A DNA stretch of 36,767 bases from Raineya sp. (GTDB lineage Bacteria > Bacteroidota > Bacteroidia > Cytophagales > Thermonemataceae): contig JALONN010000022.1 in assembly GCA_025454915.1 (NCBI GenBank), forward strand, positions 1-36,767, given 5' to 3'. Position numbers and translations under genes: made by a program. The first letter of the stretch is position 1; each line of letters begins with the position of its first letter. The notes under the pieces are model-generated. The model made no database searches. It saw nothing but the letters and a program-made list of their open reading frames with translations, and was not told the DNA's origin. Positions 25,817 through 34,800 of the stretch are shown one piece after another.

Positions 25817-26210
25817 CAAGATGTTTTAAATAGTGAGAAGTTGATAGAATCAAGTTGCTTATGAGAGCTGAGTTTGAAGCAAGCCAAAACTGTGAATAAT
25901 TGATAGGTAGAATTTTATAAAAAATAATGATTGTAAAATACTTATTATTAAATTATTGTCTTTATTTTTCAGGTAGAATTATTGCTTTTTTGCATGAAGT
26001 ATAGCTAGGAAGATGAAAGTGAGGTTTCAGTAATATTTGATAATCAAACGGTACTAATACTTCATGGATGATAGGTGATATCATGTCAAAATATCCTAGA
26101 AAAGGAATAAAAAAGAAGAGATTTTTGGTAGAATAATTGCATAATTAACTATTTTAAAATATTGATATTTAAATATTTACATAAAATATCTGGTAGAATT
26201 CTATATTTTT

Positions 26211-26280
26211 ACAAAAAGATGCTTGGAGAAGACCACATCTTTTCAAATTTTTAATCAATACTTCTAAGTAATGAACATCA
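26211..26280 (+). repeat. Direct repeat, copy 2
   Basis: This is the right-hand copy of the repeat at 25235-25307, in the same orientation, 976 bp further on. The two copies bracket the SiaC-like pseudogene. Confidence 0.8.
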
Positions 26281-26322
26281 AAAGTGAAGATTCTCCAATT
26301 TTAGGAGATAGTCAAGCACATA

Positions 26323-26353
26323 AAAAAGGCTTTGTTAGAAGCAGAGCCTTTTT
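26323..26353. terminator. Strong bidirectional-type terminator hairpin
   Basis: AAAAAGGCTTTG (26323-26334) pairs with CAGAGCCTTTTT (26342-26353) with one mismatch and a 7-nt loop. The A-run/stem/T-run layout works on both strands. No intact gene ends nearby, so it may belong to a lost gene or a small RNA. Confidence 0.7.
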
Positions 26354-26480
26354 CTAGTTAAACAAAAATTGAACACTATGCATCAAACTATACGATTTTT
26401 GAAAAGAAAGGTTTCTGTTTCTTTTCCTTTTTTTCATGAAAACTAGCAAGCATCCTCTTCATCATTTCCACTTTTTAAAA

Positions 26481-26955
26481 GGGAACCGTTCCCCAAAAAT
26501 AGTTACTTTTTTCAAGACATACTTGTTACCCTCTAATCTTTGTTTCAAGCTTACAGAAACAGATGAAATACTTCAAAAATCTGCTTTAGAACGGTTCCAG
26601 AACCGTTCTGGAACGGATTAGAACGGTTTTAGAACCCTTATTTTTGAGCCTTTTTTCACTTCGTTTCACCTTCTTGATAGCCTAAAAGCAAAGCCTCTTT
26701 TCAAAATTTTTTTGCTATGAGTGAAAAAAAAATTAAATATTTTTAATAAAAAATTTGGAATACTTGTTTTTTATTTTTATTATTGCTACTTAGTATAAAA
26801 CTATTAAAAAGACATTCTCAAAATCCATTCATGTTACTCAAAAAAAGTAATATTCTAAGCGAAGCTGTATCTTATCAATATCCCTATTTGGCTTCCCAAA
26901 CATTTTTTCTAAACCCTTAAATTTTTACTAAAACAACCGTTCCAAAAACGGTTCT
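26481..26955. repeat. Cluster of GAAC(C/G)GTTC palindromes
   Basis: The 9-bp odd palindrome GAAC(C/G)GTTC occurs at 26483, 26589 and 26600. Partial copies (GAACGG or ACCGTTC type) lie at 26611 and 26621, and an inverted pair AACCGTT/AACGGTT at 26935-26953. The last lies 76 bp before the zinc-ribbon gene. These are GC-richer than the surrounding DNA and look like sites for a dimeric DNA-binding protein. Confidence 0.75.
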
Positions 26956-27029
26956 AGGTTCACTTATTTGTTTATACAAGTGGCTTTGAAGAATCTTTTT
27001 TTATTTTTTTTACCTAAACAATTTTAACA

Positions 27030-27785
27030 ATGCAAAAAACAGATGCAAAAAAATGTCCAGAATGTGGACGAAAAGTGGAAGGCAGAGCAAACAAAATATA
27101 TTGCTCAGGTACCTGTAAAAAGAAAGCTCATCTAGAAGGGAAAACACACGCTTTAGAGCCTTCTGTGGAGAAAATCATCTCTGCTCCAGAAAAACTTTCT
27201 CCTAAAGAAACCAAAGAAATGCTGGAGCTCAAACTCACTCTTCAGAGAGAAAACCAAAAGCATCAAAAAGAGATGAAGATGCTCGAAATCCAAAAAGAAA
27301 TGGAACTCAAAAAAATGGAATTTGAAAATGAAGAAAAAAGGAGAGGACACACTTTAGAAGTGGAAAAAATGAGATATGGTTATCTGGAAACAAGTGAGGA
27401 GGAAGTTGAAGAAGAAATAGAAGAGGAAGTTATCGAAGAAGAAGAACAAGAGGAGCAGGAACAAACCATAGAGCTTCCCCAAAAAGCCATCAAATTATTT
27501 AAGAAGGTGGTGAAAATCTTTTTGAAAGACGATCAAGAAACCTTTCAAAAAGATGATTTTAAAGAAAAACTCGCTCTAGTGACTTCTTTAAAGAATGCTT
27601 TAGAAGAATGGGCAGAAAGAAAGGACGTAGATCTCTCAGAAGAGGATGTGTATCTAGGCTGTGTTCATTTAGAAGAAGTGTATCAGGATATCATTGGTGA
27701 ATTCGGAATTTTCACAAGAACTAAATCTTATGATATTACACAGGAAACTTATGATTACTACCAAGAATTATTAGAAAATCTATAA
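27030..27785 (+). CDS. Zinc-ribbon, coiled-coil, acidic protein of unknown function
   Basis: In this 251-residue protein an N-terminal zinc ribbon has Cys9, Cys12, Cys25 and Cys29 (CPECGRKVEG...YCSGTCKKKAH). Next comes a long charged coiled coil (~60-120, LQRENQKHQKEMKMLEIQKEME and onward). A run of Glu follows (~125-150). The C-terminal ~100 residues are a helical acidic domain (KAIKLFKKVVKIFLKDDQETF, VDLSEEDVYLGCVHLEEVYQDI). Short relatives of the zinc-ribbon part are common on Bacteroidota plasmids and phages. The palindrome cluster in front is a candidate target of this or the next gene. A weak terminator (AGTTG/CAACT then TTTTTCT, 27859-27877) follows. Confidence 0.85.
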   Translation: MQKTDAKKCPECGRKVEGRANKIYCSGTCKKKAHLEGKTHALEPSVEKIISAPEKLSPKETKEMLELKLTLQRENQKHQKEMKMLEIQKEMELKKMEFENEEKRRGHTLEVEKMRYGYLETSEEEVEEEIEEEVIEEEEQEEQEQTIELPQKAIKLFKKVVKIFLKDDQETFQKDDFKEKLALVTSLKNALEEWAERKDVDLSEEDVYLGCVHLEEVYQDIIGEFGIFTRTKSYDITQETYDYYQELLENL

Positions 27786-28312
27786 AAGTATGTCGACTAT
27801 AGATTGATACTTCTTTTTTAAATAACAATCCTTCAAAAAGGATTCCCATATAGGTGAGAGTTGAAAACAACTTTTTCTATCTTACAATCAAATGGTCTCA
27901 AATACTCGCTTTCTTCAAGCATCCAAGGCTCTGTCCCTAAACATTCATGCTTCCTTTGAGATTTTCTAGAATGTATTACTCTCACCTTTTTTCAAATTTA
28001 CTCCAATATCATATTCCAAAAGCATACTCATCTGTTGCTTTCTTGGGATTACTATGACTAACTATTCAAACCAAATAAAACAAGGCATTTATTTTGTAAT
28101 ACAATATTTTCAAACTGTATAAAAGAAAATAATCTATAGAATATTTGGCAATATCCATCTTTTTGCCTATTATTGTTTTAGCAAATCACTACGAACTTCA
28201 AAATACTCAAAATAAGATGACGGAGGAGGGGGCAGGCTCTGACAGCAATGCTGGAGCCTGTTTCCAAATTCGTTTTTTTTATGCCTTTTCTTGAAATCAA
28301 AAAAGAATATCT
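27786..28312. other. Non-coding gap with a GC-rich nested hairpin
   Basis: No gene is seen in these 527 bp. A 9-bp inverted repeat (AGGTGAGAG 27852-27860 / CTCTCACCT 27979-27987) spans 136 bp. The right part carries the nested hairpin listed separately. Confidence 0.5.
28233..28260. repeat. GC-rich nested hairpin upstream of the winged-helix gene
   Basis: The outer stem CAGGCTC (28233-28239)/GAGCCTG (28254-28260) encloses a second stem CAGCA (28243-28247)/TGCTG (28249-28253). It is preceded by CGGAGGAGGGGG. The 40-bp block is about 65% GC in a region near 30% GC. Confidence 0.75.
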
Positions 28313-29716
28313 ATGAACTCCTTTACTCATTATTTGGACCAATGGATTGGTCGCTTGCATCATTTGAGAAGAAACTACAATCAAACAGTTCCTCTGAACG
28401 AGCAAATTCGTCATACCAAAGAAAAGATTTTCTTTGAAGTGGTTAGAAGATGTATTGAAAGAATGAATCGAAAGGTTCCCAGAGAATTGTGTTTTCAGTT
28501 CAGAACCAATCGAGGAGATTTAAGTAGAAAAATAGATATTTCTGAATCAGCTGTTTACAGAGGACTCAAAGTTTTAGAGAAAGCAGGCTTTATTCAAATA
28601 TTTTCTAAAGGAAGAGAATTGGGTTTTGATATTTTTGTCAATCCTCAAATTTTCTTTGACTTCAAGCAAGAACATCCTTTTTATTTGCATTGGAATGAAG
28701 TGGATAAGTCTGTGGAAAACTACCTTACAGATGAACCCATGATTCAAGTCTCCTTTGGGTTCAATCTTATTCTATTTAAAAATTTGGCATGTTTCATGTC
28801 AGAAAGACCGCATAAAAATATTTCTAGTAAACTAGTAAATAATGAAAGTGAAAAGTGGATAAGTTCGAGTAAGCAAAAATATACCACTCATTCGAAACAG
28901 AAAAAAGGAATACATACTATCAAAAAAGAAGCTCAGAAAGCTTCTTTTTCGGACAAGGCACAAGATAACAGGAGGGAGTGGGTTGGCTGGTATAAGCATT
29001 ATCTCTTAGAGTCAGGGAAAATTAAAAATAAGGAGAATCATGTTGGCAAATTTGCAAAACTTTGTTTTGCAAATTCACGAGAAACGCAAGATGACGAGAA
29101 AGAGGGTTCTGGCTTATATCAAAATACATTGCAACCTGACTTTGAAAAACAAAGTATACATAAGCTTTTAAACCCTGCTCAAGCAAGTATTTTGGACTGT
29201 GCAGAGCGAGTCTGGAAGGTGGCTCAGCAGTACCTTTATCCTCATTTTACCAAAGAATCAGCGTTTTATGAATACCAAATTATCAATCAAATCATTGATG
29301 TGATAGAGTTAGAGTATTTACCCCTCATGCAGATTAAAACCCTTCGGGAATATTACAAAGAGTTTTGTCAGAGAATTGTGCTAGTGGCTTGTTATTTGGA
29401 CAAACATGCAGGGGATAAGTATGTTCCCAGTCCCGTGGATTATTTTAATCCAAGAAACAGCAGAGGCTTTGTGGGGACTCGAAAATGGCTGTTAAACAAA
29501 CTAGATAGAAAAGAACAAAACAAAAAGGCTTATCAAAAGAAAAGATTGCTTCAAAAAGCAGAAAAAGCCTTTCTAGATGCTAAACTGGAAGGGGTGGAGG
29601 CTACAGCTTTTCAAATCTATCGTTATTTTGAAAGACAAGTGAACAGTTTTCAGGATACGACTGTCCAAAACAGTTATGCCAAACTAGCTCAGAGGTTTTG
29701 TGTGGATAGAACTTAA
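28313..29716 (+). CDS. Winged-helix plasmid protein, possible accessory replication or copy-control factor
   Basis: In this 467-residue protein, residues ~35-110 look like a winged helix (EKIFFEVVRRCIERMN, GDLSRKIDISESAVYRGLKVLEKAGFIQIFSKGRELGFDIFVNP), close in pattern to plasmid initiators and MarR-like regulators. A hydrophilic linker (~170-275) is built partly from palindromic DNA. The C-terminal half is helical (ILDCAERVWKVAQQYLYPHF, YQIINQIIDVIELEYLPL, REYYKEFCQRIVLVACYLDKHAG) and ends in a basic coiled coil (LDRKEQNKKAYQKKRLLQKAEKAF). Full family not recognised. It follows a GC-rich hairpin and may be part of a second replicon module. Confidence 0.75.
   Translation: MNSFTHYLDQWIGRLHHLRRNYNQTVPLNEQIRHTKEKIFFEVVRRCIERMNRKVPRELCFQFRTNRGDLSRKIDISESAVYRGLKVLEKAGFIQIFSKGRELGFDIFVNPQIFFDFKQEHPFYLHWNEVDKSVENYLTDEPMIQVSFGFNLILFKNLACFMSERPHKNISSKLVNNESEKWISSSKQKYTTHSKQKKGIHTIKKEAQKASFSDKAQDNRREWVGWYKHYLLESGKIKNKENHVGKFAKLCFANSRETQDDEKEGSGLYQNTLQPDFEKQSIHKLLNPAQASILDCAERVWKVAQQYLYPHFTKESAFYEYQIINQIIDVIELEYLPLMQIKTLREYYKEFCQRIVLVACYLDKHAGDKYVPSPVDYFNPRNSRGFVGTRKWLLNKLDRKEQNKKAYQKKRLLQKAEKAFLDAKLEGVEATAFQIYRYFERQVNSFQDTTVQNSYAKLAQRFCVDRT
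28923..28949. repeat. In-gene palindrome 1 (11-bp arms)
   Basis: AAAAAGAAGCT and its exact reverse complement are separated by CAGAA. They encode KKEAQKASF in the linker of the winged-helix protein. Confidence 0.8.
29049..29075. repeat. In-gene palindrome 2 (12-bp arms)
   Basis: AATTTGCAAAAC and its exact reverse complement are separated by TTT. They encode GKFAKLCFANS in the same linker. Confidence 0.85.
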
Positions 29717-29754
29717 GGGTTACAAATAATTATTCATCAAGATTCTTCATTTAC

Positions 29755-31614
29755 ATGAAACTAAGGATATATATTCTTCTGCTTTTTCTATCTTTTTTAG
29801 GATGTGCTTTGCCTTCTAAGGCTCAGGTAATCACTCGTCGTCTTTCCTATACTCAACTCTTTGAGGAAATACAAAACACAAAAGATAGTGTTTACAGGTT
29901 AGAGAATGCAGAAATTTATTATGAACATAAGACTGATAACTTAAGGTTTAATTACTGGAATCGTCATAATCATAGTTTGGATGTACTTCCTATGATAAAT
30001 GTTGAAAAACATATTATCCTTAAAGATGTCATATTAAAAAATGCTTTTAGTATAAGAAGGATTCATTTTAAACATAAACTAACTTTAAGCTCGAAATCAT
30101 TAGCCCCACAGACCAATCAATGCACTTACATAGAGTTTGAAGAATGTACTTTCAATAAAATGCCTGATATTTCATATCCAGAAAATATAAAGATTGATGT
30201 ATGGAGACATTGTTTCTCATTTACCAAATGTATTTTTTTAGAAAAAGAACAAACTGTTCTATCACTTGCAAGAAATTTTGAAGATTGTATTTTTCATGAA
30301 ATAACAATCGTAAATGTTACTCCTGAAAAGAACCCAACAATTAGATTCACAAATTGTATGTTTTATAAAGAACTAAGAATAGGGACATCTTATCAGGCAA
30401 GAACTCAACATATATCATTTCAGAATTGTCATTTTTACAGCCTCGCATTGGGAGGAGGTATTGACTATGTGGATATAGAAGATTCTTTTTTTTGTAGCAG
30501 TGAAAGCAATGATATTGAAAATGTAATTTTTGATGCAAATTGTCAAAGATTTTTAATCTCAAACTCACATATAGAAAGCCCTTTCAAGATCATAGGATCA
30601 AAAATTAATTCTCTTGTACTACAAAATAATATTTTTGAAAGTCACTTCGCATCAGGTATAGGAGTCTCAAGAAATATTATTGACTGGACAAACTCTTATT
30701 TACCCTACAACCAATTCAAAAAAGGCTTATCTATTATAGAAAGCCAGAATGGAGAGTATAGTAATACTCTAAGAATAGATTTAAAGAACAATGAAGAGTA
30801 TAAAAATTTATTAGAGTTGTATGGAGTCTTTTACAAAGTATACAATGATAAGAAAGATCAAGAATCTGCCAATGCTTGCTATATAGCCTTAAAAGACCTA
30901 GAAACCCGAAAACTTGCTTATGATTATAAGCATCACGATCATTCCTTCAAGGCATATCTGACTTGGAAACTCAATGTTTTTTTGGAATACTTCTGTGATT
31001 ATGGTACAGACCCTGTGAAAGCTTTGGAAAAATCTGTCTATTGGATTCTTATATTCACAATGTTATATATCATTTTTCCCAGTGAAAAAGACTATCTACA
31101 CAAAAGTCTATTAATGCCTAAACTTCAAAAATGGGCAAATTATCTCAAACATGAAGGAGGTTTTGCTGAAATAGAGGATAAGAAAAGACAAGAAAAAATA
31201 GAAGCCTTAGAGCGTTTTAAAACTGAATTGAAAAATACAGAAGGAAAAATACCCATAGTCTTATCTGTCTTTTCCAAGCCTTTGTATTCTTCTGCTATGC
31301 TGTATTATAAACTCCAAAAATGGTTGATTCATAAAATAGACTTTACACAAGGTAATTGGGTAGAACTCTCCAAAAAAAGAAAATTGATGGTCAGTGTAGG
31401 AATGTTTTCCTATCTACTTGTTTTTGTGTTCTGGGGAATCACCATGCGTATTTTAAATGCTTTGGCATTAAGTATCAATTGTTTTGTAACATTGGGTTAT
31501 GGTGAAATTTCAGCAAAAGGAATAGCCAGATATTTAGCTGTTTTAGAAGGGTTATTTGGATGGTTTTTATTATCTATCTTTAGTGTTAGCCTTATTGGGC
31601 AGATACTGGGGTAA
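29755..31614 (+). CDS. Two-TM potassium channel with large extracytoplasmic beta-helix-like domain
   Basis: This 619-residue protein opens with a signal peptide (KLRIYILLLFLSFLGCALPSKA). Residues ~75-330 are short strands with recurring F-x-N/E-C-x-F turns (YIEFEECTFNK, IRFTNCMFYKEL, ISFQNCHFYSL, FLISNSHIES), like a right-handed beta-helix. TM1 (~ALEKSVYWILIFTMLYIIF) and a ~100-residue charged helical part follow. The K+ channel module is MVSVGMFSYLLVFVFWGI (M1), a pore loop with the filter TLGYGE at ~579-584, and LAVLEGLFGWFLLSIFSVSLIG (M2). The topology is consistent: helix outside, linker and C-terminus inside. The filter ends in Glu in place of the usual Asp. Stimulus unknown. Confidence 0.88.
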   Translation: MKLRIYILLLFLSFLGCALPSKAQVITRRLSYTQLFEEIQNTKDSVYRLENAEIYYEHKTDNLRFNYWNRHNHSLDVLPMINVEKHIILKDVILKNAFSIRRIHFKHKLTLSSKSLAPQTNQCTYIEFEECTFNKMPDISYPENIKIDVWRHCFSFTKCIFLEKEQTVLSLARNFEDCIFHEITIVNVTPEKNPTIRFTNCMFYKELRIGTSYQARTQHISFQNCHFYSLALGGGIDYVDIEDSFFCSSESNDIENVIFDANCQRFLISNSHIESPFKIIGSKINSLVLQNNIFESHFASGIGVSRNIIDWTNSYLPYNQFKKGLSIIESQNGEYSNTLRIDLKNNEEYKNLLELYGVFYKVYNDKKDQESANACYIALKDLETRKLAYDYKHHDHSFKAYLTWKLNVFLEYFCDYGTDPVKALEKSVYWILIFTMLYIIFPSEKDYLHKSLLMPKLQKWANYLKHEGGFAEIEDKKRQEKIEALERFKTELKNTEGKIPIVLSVFSKPLYSSAMLYYKLQKWLIHKIDFTQGNWVELSKKRKLMVSVGMFSYLLVFVFWGITMRILNALALSINCFVTLGYGEISAKGIARYLAVLEGLFGWFLLSIFSVSLIGQILG

Positions 31615-31641
31615 GATGCAAAACCCTATATATGGATTAAA

Positions 31642-31789
31642 ATGTCCTGAAATTGGTTTCAAACAATCATGACATTTCCCAAAAAAGGGAATGTAAAACT
31701 TACAAATTGTTAAAAAAATTAAATACTAACTAATGTAGTTTATATCAGTATAATACTTACTACTTCTTCATTAATAAATTTCAGGACAT
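31642..31789. repeat. 148-bp element bounded by 13-bp perfect inverted repeats
   Basis: ATGTCCTGAAATT (31642-31654) is the exact reverse complement of 31777-31789. Inside are a strong hairpin (ACATTTCCC 31672-31680 / GGGAATGT 31687-31694) and an AACTA/TAGTT hairpin near 31730. No target-site duplication is obvious. It has the build of a MITE. It fills the gap between the channel gene and the convergent hsdR gene and may also terminate both. Confidence 0.65.
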
Positions 31790-31806
31790 CCATCACTTAT
31801 ACATAT

Positions 31807-34800
31807 TTAAATTTGATCACCGATGCCCTTAAACTTTTCAACAAATAAAGAAATTTTTTGAAAAACGCTTTGCTTTTTTGTTAAATATAGAGGATTTAAA
31901 GGACTCATTTTAGGTAAAATGGCATTCAGTTCTGTACCATTTTCACTAGCATATTCACGTTTTAAAGAAGCTATGATATATCGTTTTGCTTCTTGTTCGT
32001 TTAAGCTCTCATCTGCTATCAATTCTAAAGCTTCTTTTTTCTGTTTGTCCTGAGCAAATGCAAAGAATGAATCAATAATACTTGCTTTGTCTTCAATAAG
32101 CTCAAGATCAGTTTCATTTATAAAGTCAATTACTAAACTCTCTTTTGCTCTATTGCCAATACTAGCACGAATAACCCTACGAATCTCTTCAACCAAAGAT
32201 GCTTTGTCTTTTGTTTTCTTATTGTGTTCAAATATCAATTCAAGAATATAGTCAAGGTTTATTTCCTGTGATTTAAGTAGGTCTACCTCAAATACTACAT
32301 CATCCCAATCAATTTTTGACTCTTCCACTTCTTTTCCAGTTTTTTCACGTCTGAGCCAATCCCGAATATCATTATAAGTAGAACGATAGTCCTGAGCTGT
32401 TCGCTCTTGTAGTAATTCCACACTTTGCATGGCTAATATTTCCTCATCAGTGACAAAATAAGTCTCTTTAAAGGCTTCAATAGCTTCAGTATTGTTGATG
32501 TCTATTGCTTTTAAAGCCTTTAGATTGGTAAATTCATCATAATTTTGTAGTATATTTTCTACACGCAAGTACTCTCCAAAGAGTTTTGAAAACTCTTTCT
32601 TATCTTTTTCAGTTACGATTTTATCAGGGTCTGGAAATCTATCATTTAATTCTTTTACTACTTCAATATAACCTCTGTGTGCTTCACCTGTTGTTATATC
32701 TGTAAAGCCTTCTAAATATTCCTGATAACTCTTTTCAAGTACCACATTTTTGGTACTGTTATCTCCAAAAAGTGTAATGGCTTCAATTGTTGCTTGTTCT
32801 AAATCTCTGAAAGTAACAATATTACCAAAAGTTTTTGTAGCATCATAAATACGATTTGTACGTGAGAAAGCTTGTATTAAACCATGATAACGAAGGTTTT
32901 TATCTACAAACAACGTATTAAGCGTAGGGGCATCAAAACCAGTTAAAAACATACCAACCACAATAAGAAGATCAACTTCTTTGCTCTTTACACGTTTAGC
33001 AAGGTCACGATAATAATTCTGAAACTCTTTACTATCAACTCCATAACTTGTTTTAAATATAGCATTATAATCGTTGATAGCTTTTGTTAGAAACTCTTTG
33101 GAACTACTATCCATTGCAGTTGGTTCAAAGTTCTCATCTATGATTTCTCCAACAGCACTTTGCTCTTCGTTGGCTGCAAAGGAATAAATAGTAGCTATTT
33201 TTAAAGGCTTGTCACTTTCTTTTTGTAAATTATTGAGAGACTCATAATAGCGTTTGGCTGCCTCTACACTACTTACAGCAAACATAGCATTAAAGCCTTT
33301 ATTGCCTCCTTGTGTTCTATGGGTCTTATGTCTAAAATTCTGTAAGATGTATCGGGAAATTTCTTCAATACGGGCAGGGTGCAAAAAAGCTTTTTCATTT
33401 TCTGCTGCACTTAATTTTTTCTCATCTTGTTCTTTTTCAATATTCTTGAATTGAGGGCGAACATCATTATAATCTACTTTGAATTTCAGTACTTTCTCGT
33501 CTCTGATAGCATCTGTAATTACATAAGCGTGTAATTCACGCCCAAATACACTTGCTGTAGTTTCTGCTCCCAAAGCATTTTGAGGAAATATAGGGGTTCC
33601 TGTAAAACCAAATTGATAAAACTTTTTAAATTTTTTGTTTAGATTCCTTTGAGCCTCACCAAATTGAGAGCGATGTGCTTCATCAAAAATGAAAACTACT
33701 TGTTTTTGATAAATTTCTAAATCATTCTCACTTTTCATCAGATTATTAAGCTTCTGAATGGTTGTGACAATAATCTTATTATCATCTTTTTCGATATTTC
33801 TCTTTAAGCCTGCTGTACTATCTGAACCATTCACACTATCAGGAGAGAATTTTTGATATTCTTTCATTGTCTGAAAGTCCAAATCTTTTCTATCCACTAC
33901 AAAGAACACTTTATCAATAAAATCTAATTGTGTTGCTAATCTTGCAGCTTTAAAACTGGTAAGCGTTTTACCAGACCCTGTAGTATGCCAAATATAACCA
34001 CCACTTTCCGAATCTGACCATTTTTTAGATTGATAGGAACTTATTATTTTCCATAAAATTCTTTCAGTGGCTGCAATCTGGTAAGGTCTCATGATAAGCA
34101 ATGTGTCACTGGTATCAAAAACCGAATAGGTGAGTATTATATTTAACAGTGTGTGTTTCTGAAAAAACGTTGCTGTAAAGTCTTTAAGGTCTTTTATCAA
34201 AGTATTATCAGCCTTTGCCCAATTCATGGTAAAATCAAAACTGTTTTTGTTTCGCTCTACTGTGTTAGCAAAATAACGACTGTCTGTACCATTTGAGATA
34301 ACAAAAATCTGTAAATATTTAAAGAGAGAGTTTTTACTATTAAAACTTTCTTTGGAATAGCGATGCACCTGATTAAATGCTTCACGAATGGCAACCCCAC
34401 GTTTTTTTAGTTCTATCTGCACCAAAGGTAATCCATTCACCAAAATAGTAACATCATAACGATTGGCATGTGTTCCTTTTTGTTCAAATTGTGAGATTAC
34501 TTGGACTTTATTACGTGAAATATTCTTTTTATCTACCAAGTAGATATTTTGGATATGCCCATCATCAAAAATAAAGTCATAAATATAATTATCATGTATT
34601 TTCCTTGTTTTATCTATCAGACTATCATTGGGTTTATCCAAATACTCCTCCACAAAACGAGCCCATTCAATATCTGTAAACACCATATTGTTGAGAGCTT
34701 GTAACTGTAGCCTCACATTGGCAAGCATGGCTTCTTGTGTTGTGAGGTTGGGAAGATGCTCATAGCCCTGATTTTTCAAATCTTGGATAAGTTCTTTCTC

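Larger units (their letters stand above)
25817..27029. other. 1.2-kb non-coding, repeat-rich region
   Basis: No convincing gene is present; the longest open frame (26436-26621) is crossed by the palindrome cluster and looks random. The region holds four GGTAGAAT motifs (25906, 25972, 26127, 26192; two pairs each ~65 bp apart), the second copy of the 72-bp repeat, a terminator and the GAAC(C/G)GTTC palindromes. It separates the SiaC-like relic from the zinc-ribbon gene. Confidence 0.6.

Noticed and set aside
26436..26621. 61-codon open frame
   Set aside because: No ribosome site, atypical composition, and it runs through the palindrome cluster.
28172..28312. Reverse-strand frame reading proline-rich then YFEYFEVRSDLLKQ
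   Set aside because: No start outside the antisense of the winged-helix gene; the apparent protein comes mostly from the GC-rich hairpin. Possibly a gene fossil, but not supportable.
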